From: Belliella calami
GTDB lineage: Bacteria > Bacteroidota > Bacteroidia > Cytophagales > Cyclobacteriaceae
NCBI RefSeq assembly: GCF_022549695.1
Contig: NZ_JAKZGS010000002.1
Location: 208,576 to 272,575 of the forward strand
Length of the DNA stretch: 64,000 nucleotides
Direction of reading: 5' to 3'
The notes beneath the pieces are model-generated. The model was given only the letters and a program-made list of their open reading frames with translations, was not told where the DNA came from and ran no database searches. Each line of letters begins with the position of its first letter. The stretch's first letter is position 1. Of the stretch, positions 10,293-18,177 are shown one piece after another. The position numbers and the translations under genes are program-made.

Positions 10293-11208
10293 AATGAAAA
10301 AGGTGCTTAATATTTAAAATAGCCTTATAATAAAAGATTGGAAATGTAATTAATGAAATTGGGAAGAATATAACAGAAATTGCCACTATAGTACCTTGCA
10401 CGATACCAATCTCTTGAGGATAAGAAGCATATTTTGCCAAGACAACCAAACCTATAAATAACATCCCCAATATCAAAAAAACTATAAATTCAATGTTCAA
10501 TCCAAGTTTCAAAGTAATAATCAAAAACATTGGAAGCACCAATGACAATGTCAAAAATAAAGATTCCAAAACTTTCTTAAATAGAAAATCCTGAACTGAT
10601 CTAACTTCAATTCTCAAATAACTTGAATCCTCTATATTTGATGAATAGAATGTCGATATCAAAGCAAACATTCCCAAAAAAGAAATAATGCTAAACTCAT
10701 ATAGCCAAGAATAATCAATAACTAAAACAGATAGATAAAGAGAAATCAATACCAGAATATATTTTCTAAATCCTATCTGAAACTCAAAAGGATATTTAAA
10801 ATAAGGTGTTGAGCTTTTTTTTATCCTAAAAAGTTCAAATCTAAAAAATGCATATATAAATGGAATAATTAAAACAAAAAATGACTCAAGATAATATCCT
10901 TGGTAAACTAACCCAATAAAAAATGGTAGACATATCAAGCCATTTTCTATCAATCTAATCTTAAAATTTTTACTTGTACCATAAATCATCTCAAGAAAAG
11001 ATGATTTTTCAAAATTCACTCTTGATTGTAAAGTAAAAATCAGAGATGCTAAATAAATATATTGAGGAAAATAAAAATGCGTAAAATTAGAATATGATGC
11101 AAATATGAAAACTAAGGTTGAAAAGAGAAATCCAAAAATTGGGTTAATTCTCATTTCTCTAAATTTTCTAGAAATTGAAAATAATTCAATTTTGAAATAT
11201 TCAATCAT
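10279..11208 (-). CDS. ABC-2 type membrane permease partner
   Basis: About 309 residues from the ATG at 11208, with some nine hydrophobic segments and no recognised motif. It is taken as the membrane partner because the ATPase gene overlaps its 3' end. The frame stays open to 11253, but the later start gives a cytoplasmic N-terminus (MIEYFKIELFSISRKF) as in ABC-2 permeases. Many residues are Phe, Ile, Leu and Lys, reflecting the AT-rich DNA. Cargo is unknown. Confidence 0.7.
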   Translation of the reverse strand: MIEYFKIELFSISRKFREMRINPIFGFLFSTLVFIFASYSNFTHFYFPQYIYLASLIFTLQSRVNFEKSSFLEMIYGTSKNFKIRLIENGLICLPFFIGLVYQGYYLESFFVLIIPFIYAFFRFELFRIKKSSTPYFKYPFEFQIGFRKYILVLISLYLSVLVIDYSWLYEFSIISFLGMFALISTFYSSNIEDSSYLRIEVRSVQDFLFKKVLESLFLTLSLVLPMFLIITLKLGLNIEFIVFLILGMLFIGLVVLAKYASYPQEIGIVQGTIVAISVIFFPISLITFPIFYYKAILNIKHLFHYDHS

Positions 11209-11418
11209 TGCAATAATTAATCTAACTTCAAAAAACAAAGAACTAATATACAAAAATATTTAACCTATAGCACTTACGACCTTTATGAATTTAGTTGGAT
11301 TTATTCGTTTTGCTCAAAATAAATAAAACTGATAATAAAGACTATACAAAACTAGTTCATGCCTTAATACATACTTAAATAAAGCTCTTCGTCCAACTCT
11401 AATTCCTCGTAGCTTTCT

Positions 11419-11439
11419 CCCGCAATTCTGCGGGACAGG
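11419..11439. repeat. Short GC hairpin of a dispersed family
   Basis: CCCGCAATTCTGCGGG plus ACAGG, identical to the element at 5721-5741 but in the opposite orientation. It lies just downstream of the DUF1684 gene. Confidence 0.75.
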
Positions 11440-11474
11440 TTCTGCACCTCAGCAAACCTTTGCGAGCCTACATT

Positions 11475-12380
11475 TTATTTCCCCCAATTCCTCTCCCCTG
11501 CCTCTATCGCAAGCTCCAAAATATTCTGACGCGGTGGCAATGGACAGGTAGCAAAAGGAGTGAAAACACAAGGTGGGTTATAAGCTTTATTGAAGTCCAA
11601 AATCACAATGCCATTTTCATCGGCCTTCTGGGTATAGAGATAGCGTCCACCCCCGTATGTCTCAGCACCACTTGTGCCGTCAGCAAAGATCAAAAACAAT
11701 TGATCTCCTTCTTCCAAAGCATCAATATTATATACCCTACCTTCAAACCCAAAGCTTAAATACCCTACTGATTTGGCAGCATAAGTTTGTCCCAACACAT
11801 TGGAAATTGGAATCTCTTTGGCAGGTTCATAAGGGATGAATTTTGCCTCAAATCTCCATTCTTTATCAACTGGAAATCTATCAATTCCATGAAAATCACG
11901 AATCGTTTCTGACTCAAGGTCTCTCAACCTCAACCCGATCAAGTCCGATCTTTGCAATACATTTACTCGAAATTGATTGTATGAAATAGTAGGTGAGAAA
12001 TTCATCTCAGGATCAAAAACCAAGGATTTTTCTGAAATTGATTCATCTCCAATCTGAATTCCTTCTATCTCAGGATCAAAATACACTTGCTCAGCTACTC
12101 TCTCAAATGTCCCAAAAAACAAAGGAAAACCCTCTCCATCTACCAATAATTCAAAGCCTTCTTCAGTTCCTAGCCTGTTGGTATCTTGCTCAAACCAATA
12201 CAAGCCAATCAAGTTCAACCAACCATTTTCTGATTTCAGAGATTCTATCCGATTATTATACCAGTTTTCTATTTCCTCCAAATGCGCTTCTTCAGAAATT
12301 GGATAGTGCAATTCCTTTTCTTTTTGACAAGAAGAAATAATGAAAGTCAATATAAATAAACCTGATAAGTACTGCTTCAT
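11475..12380 (-). CDS. DUF1684 family lipoprotein
   Basis: 301 residues. A lipoprotein signal peptide ends at SSCQ (Cys near residue 18). The body has the DUF1684 pattern: an ENWYNNRIESLKSENGWLNL start, GLYWFEQDTNRLG, and the C-terminal DFNKAYNPPCVFTPFATCPL followed by PPRQN. The function of the family is unknown. The upstream 12414-12821 gene ends 33 bp before it on the same strand, so co-transcription is likely. Confidence 0.85.
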   Translation of the reverse strand: MKQYLSGLFILTFIISSCQKEKELHYPISEEAHLEEIENWYNNRIESLKSENGWLNLIGLYWFEQDTNRLGTEEGFELLVDGEGFPLFFGTFERVAEQVYFDPEIEGIQIGDESISEKSLVFDPEMNFSPTISYNQFRVNVLQRSDLIGLRLRDLESETIRDFHGIDRFPVDKEWRFEAKFIPYEPAKEIPISNVLGQTYAAKSVGYLSFGFEGRVYNIDALEEGDQLFLIFADGTSGAETYGGGRYLYTQKADENGIVILDFNKAYNPPCVFTPFATCPLPPRQNILELAIEAGERNWGK

Positions 12381-12413
12381 AGATGAATTGAATTGCTAAA
12401 ATTGATGATAAAT

Positions 12414-12821
12414 TTATTGATGACTTCCCCCCTCTTGAAATTCCCGACCAGAAATTTCATTCTTTATAAAATCCTCAAACTTCCGAACTTCCAATGTATC
12501 TAACATTGTCCTTCTGATTTTCAACTTTGAGTCTGATGATTTTAAATACAGTATGTTATCAATTTTCTCCATGGAAATAATTTCATTCAGCTTCAACTTC
12601 TTTTTTATTAGTCCATACATAATAACTTCTCCATTTTCAATTTCTACATACGGGAATTTTTTCTTGTAGAGTGTAAATCCAATTCCCAATAAACTAAGTA
12701 AAATAAGAAAATAAGAAAAAAAATCAGGGTGATTTTTAATCAAACCAGAAACTCCCAAAAATATTTGAGATCCAAAAACGATCATCATTAGCTTGTGAGA
12801 ATGCTTGTCATAAATTTTCAT
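12414..12821 (-). CDS. Small membrane protein of unknown function
   Basis: 135 residues from the ATG at 12821; a TTG 18 bp earlier is possible but less likely. Two membrane segments (about 10-27 and 33-52) are followed by a soluble beta-rich tail of about 80 residues resembling a PH-like domain (VEIENGEVIMYGLIKKKLKL). No family recognised. Probably transcribed with the DUF1684 gene. Confidence 0.6.
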   Translation of the reverse strand: MKIYDKHSHKLMMIVFGSQIFLGVSGLIKNHPDFFSYFLILLSLLGIGFTLYKKKFPYVEIENGEVIMYGLIKKKLKLNEIISMEKIDNILYLKSSDSKLKIRRTMLDTLEVRKFEDFIKNEISGREFQEGGSHQ

Positions 12822-13149
12822 AGGCTTTACATTGATCAAAGGAAGGTGTTTTTCTGAACTATCTATGCAATATAAGAAAATACTTATCCAAAATCTTAAG
12901 AAAATATAGAACAGAGATTGAACGGATTTGCTAGAGAATCACAGGTTACAAAAAAAGAACATGGATATACGGAAATTTGCCACTTACTAAATAAATGCCT
13001 GATTTAGTTTAGATCCGAAAATAATTGATAAAAGATACTTTTTAAATCAATTAATGCACTGATAACTAATCAACAAATAACTCATGTGCGCTACACCAAG
13101 GCTCTCAAAAGTGAGGTAAATAACGATTATCCATTGTAAACTGAAAAAA
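12822..13149. other. Intergenic region with a paired repeat
   Basis: AT-rich, no gene seen. Bases 12959-13041 are clearly related to the reverse complement of 25614-25699. The right end adjoins the TRAP operon terminator. Confidence 0.55.
12959..13041 (+). repeat. Dispersed repeat, copy A (pair of 25614-25699)
   Basis: Shares with the reverse complement of 25614-25699 the blocks GGATATACGGAA, GCCACT.ACTAAA, GCCTGATTTAG, TAGATCCGA and TAATTGATA, about 80 percent identity by eye. Non-coding. Confidence 0.75.
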
Positions 13150-13171
13150 AGGCTGACCACCGGCCAGCCTC
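13142..13171 (-). terminator. Terminator of the TRAP operon
   Basis: On the minus strand GGCTGGCC pairs with GGTCAGCC (one G-T pair) around a GGT loop, then seven T. It lies 40 bp after the dctM stop. Confidence 0.9.
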
Positions 13172-13210
13172 TTATTTCATTTATTAACCATTAATTCAAC
13201 AATTACAATC

Positions 13211-14506
13211 TTATAATCCAAATAACCTTGGAAGCCATAAAGTCAAACCAGGCCATAAAGTAATCACGATCAATCCCAATATCATCGCTATAAAGAAAGG
13301 AATCAAAGGTTTGACGACTTTCTCGATACTGGTCTGGGCGACACCCACTCCTATAAAGAGCACCGAGCCTACAGGTGGGGTACACAAACCAATACAAAGA
13401 TTCAAAATCATGATGATTCCAAAATGCACTGGATCTATTCCCAAAGCTGTAACTATTGGCAAGAATATCGGTGTAAAAATCAATACCGCCGGAGTCATGT
13501 CCATGAATATCCCAACAAATAAAAGTAAGATGTTGATCAGTAGAAGAATCACGAAGATATTATCACTGATAGACAACAAGGATTCTGAAATCGACTGGGG
13601 AATGTCTTCACTTGACATTACCCAAGACATACTCATCGATGTAGCTATCAAAAGCATCACAACTGCTGTAGTCTCAGAAGATTTAAGCAAGATTGAAGGA
13701 AGTTCTTTCCATTTCAATTCTCTATAGAAAAATGAAAGCGCCAAAGTGTAAATCACTGCAATAGCAGAGGCTTCAGTGGCAGTAAAAATACCGCCTACAA
13801 TTCCTCCCATCACTACGACCAATAGCATCAAGCTAGGAAGCGCTCTAAGAAACTTGCTCGTCAATTCTTTTAATGTAGTCGCTTGACCTCCTGGAAGATT
13901 TTTTCTTTTTACAAAGATTGCAGCTGTCAACATCAACAATAAACCAATGAAAATGCCTGGGACATATCCCGCCACAAAAAGTGCAGCAATCGAAACACCA
14001 CCGGATGCCAAAGAGTAAACTATCAAAATGTTGGAAGGAGGAATGATCAATCCTGTCGTCGAAGCTGTAATATTTACAGCTGCACCCAATTCTTTTGGAT
14101 AACCTTCATTCTCCATTCTTTTTCCCAAAATCCCACCAATGGCAGAAGCTGCTGCCGCTGCAGAACCAGCTATTGCACCAAATAACATGGCCGCAATTAC
14201 GTTTACATAAAGCAAGCCTCCTGGAAGCCTTCCTGTAATGGCTTTGGCCAACTCAATCAATCGGTTGGCAATTCCTCCCCGATTCATGATTTCACCTGCC
14301 AAGACAAAAAATGGGATAGCCAATAAGGAGAAACTATCCAACCCTGTGCCCATTCTCTGGGCTATGGTAGTAGCTGATGGACCAGCAGCCACCGAAACCA
14401 TCAATGTCACAAGACTTGACAAACCCAAACTCCATGCGACAGGCATTCCGATGGCCATCAATGTGACAAATGTCAATACAAGAATTATTATACTTATATA
14501 CTCCAT
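13211..14506 (-). CDS. dctM: TRAP transporter large permease
   Basis: 431 residues and about twelve membrane segments, the usual DctM size. Typical stretches are MPVAWSLGLSSL, the GGIANRLIELAKAI loop, GAIAGSAAAAASAIGG and the C-terminal NLCIGLCTPPVGSVLF. With DctQ and DctP it forms a Na+-driven importer for an organic acid in the inner membrane. It is the last gene of dctP-dctQ-dctM, one base after dctQ. The neighbouring kdgA, kdgK and uxaA genes suggest that uronates are the cargo. Confidence 0.92.
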   Translation of the reverse strand: MEYISIIILVLTFVTLMAIGMPVAWSLGLSSLVTLMVSVAAGPSATTIAQRMGTGLDSFSLLAIPFFVLAGEIMNRGGIANRLIELAKAITGRLPGGLLYVNVIAAMLFGAIAGSAAAAASAIGGILGKRMENEGYPKELGAAVNITASTTGLIIPPSNILIVYSLASGGVSIAALFVAGYVPGIFIGLLLMLTAAIFVKRKNLPGGQATTLKELTSKFLRALPSLMLLVVVMGGIVGGIFTATEASAIAVIYTLALSFFYRELKWKELPSILLKSSETTAVVMLLIATSMSMSWVMSSEDIPQSISESLLSISDNIFVILLLINILLLFVGIFMDMTPAVLIFTPIFLPIVTALGIDPVHFGIIMILNLCIGLCTPPVGSVLFIGVGVAQTSIEKVVKPLIPFFIAMILGLIVITLWPGLTLWLPRLFGL

Positions 14507-14507
14507 C

Positions 14508-14996
14508 TTAAACGTCGTTTTGGGTTTTGATCAAATGAAAAATTGCAGCTATTTGATAGTAAACCACCAAAATACCGCTTGCCGGAATGACCCCGTAGAT
14601 GTAAGCCAAAGGAATCTGTAAAGTTGCAGACTTTTGACCCAACATATAGGTGATATAAACCAAGTTGCTACCTCCTAGGATCATCGCTGCTATCGCAAAA
14701 ACCATGATGAGCACATTGATTAGGATCTGAAGTTTCATCTTCGCTTTTCCTTCCAATTTTCTCAAAACAATGTCTATTGCCAAATGTTGATTTTGGCCAG
14801 CTACGTACGCTGCACCCAACATACCGAGCCAGATCAGCATGTAGCGTGAAAGCTCATCTGTGAAAGAGGAAGGGTTTTGAAAAATATACCTTGATAAAAC
14901 CTGCCAAGTAACATTCAAAACCATCGACCCCATCAAAACGATCAGGAGCCAAGAGATGATTTTATCTAAATTCTGTTTGTATTCTATGCTAAACAT
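14508..14996 (-). CDS. dctQ: TRAP transporter small permease
   Basis: 162 residues with four membrane segments. The stretch WQVLSRYIFQNPSSFTDELS followed by RYMLIWLGMLGAAY is the DctQ signature region. It partners DctM, whose start is one base after this stop, and follows dctP by 33 bp. Confidence 0.9.
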   Translation of the reverse strand: MFSIEYKQNLDKIISWLLIVLMGSMVLNVTWQVLSRYIFQNPSSFTDELSRYMLIWLGMLGAAYVAGQNQHLAIDIVLRKLEGKAKMKLQILINVLIMVFAIAAMILGGSNLVYITYMLGQKSATLQIPLAYIYGVIPASGILVVYYQIAAIFHLIKTQNDV

Positions 14997-15029
14997 TTTT
15001 CTAATAGGTCTTGGGTTTTGAGGTTTGAT

Positions 15030-16010
15030 TTAAGGTTGTTTCCTGATTTGATCTACAACTGAGTACAACTCCGGTTGAGACACTTTCAAATCATCATACA
15101 TACTTTCTACAGATGCCCTGAATTCATCCTGCTCTGGATAGACTATCGTAACACCAGCTTTTTCCATTTCTGCCAAAGACTCCTCTACAGCTTCTGCCCA
15201 AATCTTGTATTGGAATTCAGCTGATTCATCTGATGCTTCTTGAAGCCATTGCTTTTCTTGGTCAGAAAGTAAATTCCAAACTTTGGTACTGATAATCATG
15301 ATATCCGGTACGGCAGTATGTTCATTGATAGAATAGAACTTACAAACTTCATAATGTCTGGAAGTGTACAAACTTGGGGGATTGTTCTCAGCTCCATCCA
15401 CGATTCCTTGCTGAAGTGCTGTGTATAACTCTCCATAAGAAACTGGCGTAGGAGAACCTCCAAAATTCTTGACCATATTGATAGCCGTATTACTTTCCAT
15501 CACCCGGATTTTCAAGCTTTTCAAATCATCTGGCGATTCCACAGGTTTGGATTTGGTGTAAAAACTCCTTTTTCCTGCATCATAATAACACAAACCTCTC
15601 AACCAAAAATCTTCTCCATCAAGCAAAAGCTGTTTTCCTATTGGACCTTTCAAGACATGATCCCTATGTTCATCATCTTTGAAGAGATAGGGCATGCTAA
15701 ATACCTGAAGTTTTGGTGCAAAACTTTCCATTACAGCTGAGGAGACTTTTGTCATTCCCAAGCTTCCAATTTGTAACAGTTCCACCAATTCCCTTTCAGA
15801 TCCAAGTTGTTGGTTGGGGTAGATTTTGATGATCATTTCGCCATTGGACTTTTCTTTGACCCTGTCGGCCAAAAACACCATTGCTTCATGGACAGGATGG
15901 GTGACTCCCAACCCATGTCCAAGTTTGATCACCCTCACTCCTCCCGGACCCTTACAGGCAGAGAGAAAAAAGAATGAAATAGCGATTATATAAAATATTC
16001 TAAATTTCAT
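15030..16010 (-). CDS. dctP: TRAP transporter substrate-binding lipoprotein
   Basis: 326 residues. The lipobox FFLSAC (Cys near residue 19) anchors it in a membrane. The DctP pattern is present: LGHGLGVTHPVHEAMVFLAD, GELYTALQQGIVDGAENNP with the conserved Arg region (LKIRVMES) that binds the carboxylate. It captures an organic acid for DctQ/DctM. It lies 26 bp after the aldolase gene, so the transporter is probably made with the aldolase. Binding of uronate or a keto-deoxy acid is inferred from context only. Confidence 0.9.
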   Translation of the reverse strand: MKFRIFYIIAISFFFLSACKGPGGVRVIKLGHGLGVTHPVHEAMVFLADRVKEKSNGEMIIKIYPNQQLGSERELVELLQIGSLGMTKVSSAVMESFAPKLQVFSMPYLFKDDEHRDHVLKGPIGKQLLLDGEDFWLRGLCYYDAGKRSFYTKSKPVESPDDLKSLKIRVMESNTAINMVKNFGGSPTPVSYGELYTALQQGIVDGAENNPPSLYTSRHYEVCKFYSINEHTAVPDIMIISTKVWNLLSDQEKQWLQEASDESAEFQYKIWAEAVEESLAEMEKAGVTIVYPEQDEFRASVESMYDDLKVSQPELYSVVDQIRKQP

Positions 16011-16036
16011 TTGAAAGCAATTTTGGGTTGTATCAG

Positions 16037-16696
16037 TTATGATCTAATGGTTTTTATCAATGCAATTGTAGCATTTATTTTTTCCTGAAGTATCTCGTAC
16101 TGTCCCGATTCTATTATTTTTTTATCAAAAAGTTGGGATCCCATTCCTACGCAATGAACTCCAGAAGCAAACCATTCTGATAAATTCTCTTCTGTTGGTT
16201 CCACACCACCCGTAGGCATCATTTTCACATCTGGCATGATTGATTTTATAGCTTTTATAAATCCCGCTCCTAGAAGGTTCCCCGGAAAAGCTTTGACTAG
16301 TTTGGCACCATAACTTTTAGCCTGAAACACTTCTGATACCGTTGCACATCCAGGTACCCAAAGCATTCCTTTCATATTACAGAAATGCGCCACCTCTGGG
16401 ATCAATGCTGGAGAAACAATAAAATCTGCTCCTGCAAAATTGAATCTTTGCGCATCGGATACTGTAAATATCGTCCCAATACCTAAGTACAAACCTTCAA
16501 ATTGCTCACTGTATATTTTTAAGGCTTTGAATACTTCAAAAGCATTTTCTTCTCTATTGGTAAACTCAAAAACTCTTACTCCTGCCTCATAGGCAGATTT
16601 CAAAACTGATTTGGAAACTTCAATATCCTTATGATTGAATACAGGGATCATTCCTGTGTCTGTCATGGCTTGAAGGATGGTGTTGTGTTGGTTCAT
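16037..16696 (-). CDS. kdgA: KDPG/KHG aldolase
   Basis: 219 residues, the usual size. It cleaves 2-keto-3-deoxy-6-phosphogluconate to pyruvate and glyceraldehyde 3-phosphate. The Schiff-base Lys is K135 in LVKAFPGN, and the general acid/base Glu is E44 in VFEFTNRE. PTGGV and GMGSQLF form the phosphate site. It acts directly after KdgK (17077-18072), and the TRAP genes follow it. The long low-complexity gap before kdgK makes a separate promoter likely. Confidence 0.93.
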   Translation of the reverse strand: MNQHNTILQAMTDTGMIPVFNHKDIEVSKSVLKSAYEAGVRVFEFTNREENAFEVFKALKIYSEQFEGLYLGIGTIFTVSDAQRFNFAGADFIVSPALIPEVAHFCNMKGMLWVPGCATVSEVFQAKSYGAKLVKAFPGNLLGAGFIKAIKSIMPDVKMMPTGGVEPTEENLSEWFASGVHCVGMGSQLFDKKIIESGQYEILQEKINATIALIKTIRS

Positions 16697-16700
16697 TTGT

Positions 16701-16728
16701 ATTGTAGATTTATGATTGTAGATTTTAG
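16701..16728 (+). repeat. Heptanucleotide tandem repeat, four units
   Basis: Units ATTGTAG, ATTTATG, ATTGTAG, ATTTTAG, starting 4 bp upstream of the aldolase ATG. Three of the four units recur in the reverse complement of 8692-8719. Confidence 0.8.
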
Positions 16729-16950
16729 TCCAGATAGCTATCGGGAAGATTTTGGTATTGTAAGATTTGAAGATTGAAAGATTGAAAATTACAAGATTGG
16801 TAAATTGTTGTAAATGCTTGTCTGCCGTGGAGGATTGTAATGTTAGAAGGTTGTAAGGTTATTGGATAGAGAAATTGAAAGATTTGAAAATTACAAGATT
16901 GTTGTGAAGTTATAAGGTTTGAAAGTTGGAATGTTTTAAGGTTGGCACTG
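16703..16950 (+). repeat. Low-complexity intergenic repeat block
   Basis: Built from variants of AAGATTG and TTTGAAAG, with an imperfect hairpin at 16730-16745 (CCAGATAGCTATCGGG) and a GC hairpin relative at 16815-16833. It is homologous to the reverse complement of 8596-8722 over most of that length. It sits in the aldolase upstream region. Confidence 0.7.
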
Positions 16951-16955
16951 CTCTT

Positions 16956-17076
16956 TCATCCTTCCTAATTCCTCCTTCTTAATTCATCCTTCCTAACTCC
17001 TCCTTCATCCTTCCTTCCTAACTCCTCCTTCATCCTTCCTCCTTCCTAATTCCTCCTTCCTAATTCCTCCTTCCCC
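16956..17076 (-). repeat. Polypyrimidine heptamer array after kdgK
   Basis: About 120 bp made almost only of C and T, in 7-bp units such as CCTTCCT, AATTCCT and CCTTCAT. It touches the kdgK stop codon. On the kdgK-sense strand it is GGAAGGAGGAATTA-like and contains AGGAGG six times. Confidence 0.85.
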
Positions 17077-18072
17077 TTACCTCAGCAGTTTCCCAACATT
17101 TTCTCCTTTCACAAGAGAATTGACTTCGGCTAGGCTTACAAGATTGGCATCTCCAGGGATGCTGTGTTTCAATACGGATGCTGCTACTCCAAACTCCAAG
17201 GCTTCTTGATCAGAAAGATGGAGCAATCCATAGATCAACCCTGCCATATACGCATCACCGCCACCTACTCTATCTACAATGTGGGACATTTCGTAAGTTT
17301 GTGACGTCAACAAATTCTCCCCATCCCAAAGCACTGCATACAATTCATTCACTGATGCTGAAATCGAATTTCTCTCTGTTGTAGTTATATATTTGATTTG
17401 AGGAAAATCAGCCTTTGCTTTTTCACAAGCTGCCAAATAATCCTCTGCTTTGATTCCCATGCAATTTTCAAAATCAGCCAATCCAGCAACGATGACTTGT
17501 GTATGTTTGATCAACTCAGGCATGACATCAAGAGGACCTTTGCCATACTGCCAAAGGTTTCTTCTATAATTGATATCTCCGCTTACCATCATCCCCCTTT
17601 TGCTGGCAGCTTCCAAAGCCTTCAAGGTAAGATCTGCAGCTTTCTGAGAAAGTGCGGGTGTGATTCCTGTCCAATGAAACCAATCAGCTCCATCAAATAC
17701 CTGATCCCAATCAATCTCTGCCCCATCAAAATTCGCAAAAGCAGAATCAAAACGGTCATAAATTATTTTAGAAGCTCTTTGCATGGCGCCATTTTCTAGA
17801 AAATAAAGCCCCATCCTTCCTTCGGCTGTATAAATGTAATCAATTCTTACCCCTACCTGTCTCAGATAGTTGGTTGCAGCTTTTCCCAAATCATGGTCTG
17901 GAAAAGCAGTCACATGATAAGCATCTACACCCCACTGGGCTAGGGATACAGATACATTGGCTTCTGCTCCTCCGTAGACGATTTGAAATTGGTCAGTTTG
18001 CAAAAAACGCTCATTTCCCGGCGTGCTGAGGCGCATCATCACTTCCCCCAGTGTAATTACCTTTTTAGTCAT
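17077..18072 (-). CDS. kdgK: 2-keto-3-deoxygluconate kinase (PfkB family)
   Basis: 331 residues. It phosphorylates 2-keto-3-deoxygluconate to KDPG with ATP. PfkB features are the N-terminal GEVMMRLSTPG, the substrate loop GGAEANVSVSLAQWG and the C-terminal DRVGGGDAYMAGL with the catalytic Asp. It is divergent from uxaA, whose product is its substrate; the shared 105-bp gap holds a LacI-type palindrome. Confidence 0.92.
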   Translation of the reverse strand: MTKKVITLGEVMMRLSTPGNERFLQTDQFQIVYGGAEANVSVSLAQWGVDAYHVTAFPDHDLGKAATNYLRQVGVRIDYIYTAEGRMGLYFLENGAMQRASKIIYDRFDSAFANFDGAEIDWDQVFDGADWFHWTGITPALSQKAADLTLKALEAASKRGMMVSGDINYRRNLWQYGKGPLDVMPELIKHTQVIVAGLADFENCMGIKAEDYLAACEKAKADFPQIKYITTTERNSISASVNELYAVLWDGENLLTSQTYEMSHIVDRVGGGDAYMAGLIYGLLHLSDQEALEFGVAASVLKHSIPGDANLVSLAEVNSLVKGENVGKLLR

Positions 18073-18140
18073 TTTGTAAATTTATTTCCAATGGTAAATT
18101 AATGGCTTATATTTTCTTTTTTGAAATTCTTTTGCCTAAA

Positions 18141-18160
18141 TTGTGCAATCGATTGCGCAA
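18141..18160. promoter_or_regulatory. LacI-type operator between kdgK and uxaA
   Basis: TTGTGCAATCGATTGCGCAA is a near-perfect palindrome (9 of 10 pairs) with the central CG common to LacI/GalR operators. It lies 18 bp before the uxaA ATG and 68 bp before the kdgK ATG, so one repressor could control both genes. A LacI gene lies at 30265. Confidence 0.75.
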
Positions 18161-18177
18161 TATAAACAAAATAATCA

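Noticed and set aside
16956-17076. CRISPR array
   Set aside because: Repeats are short, contiguous and without unique spacers. No array or cas gene was seen anywhere in the window.
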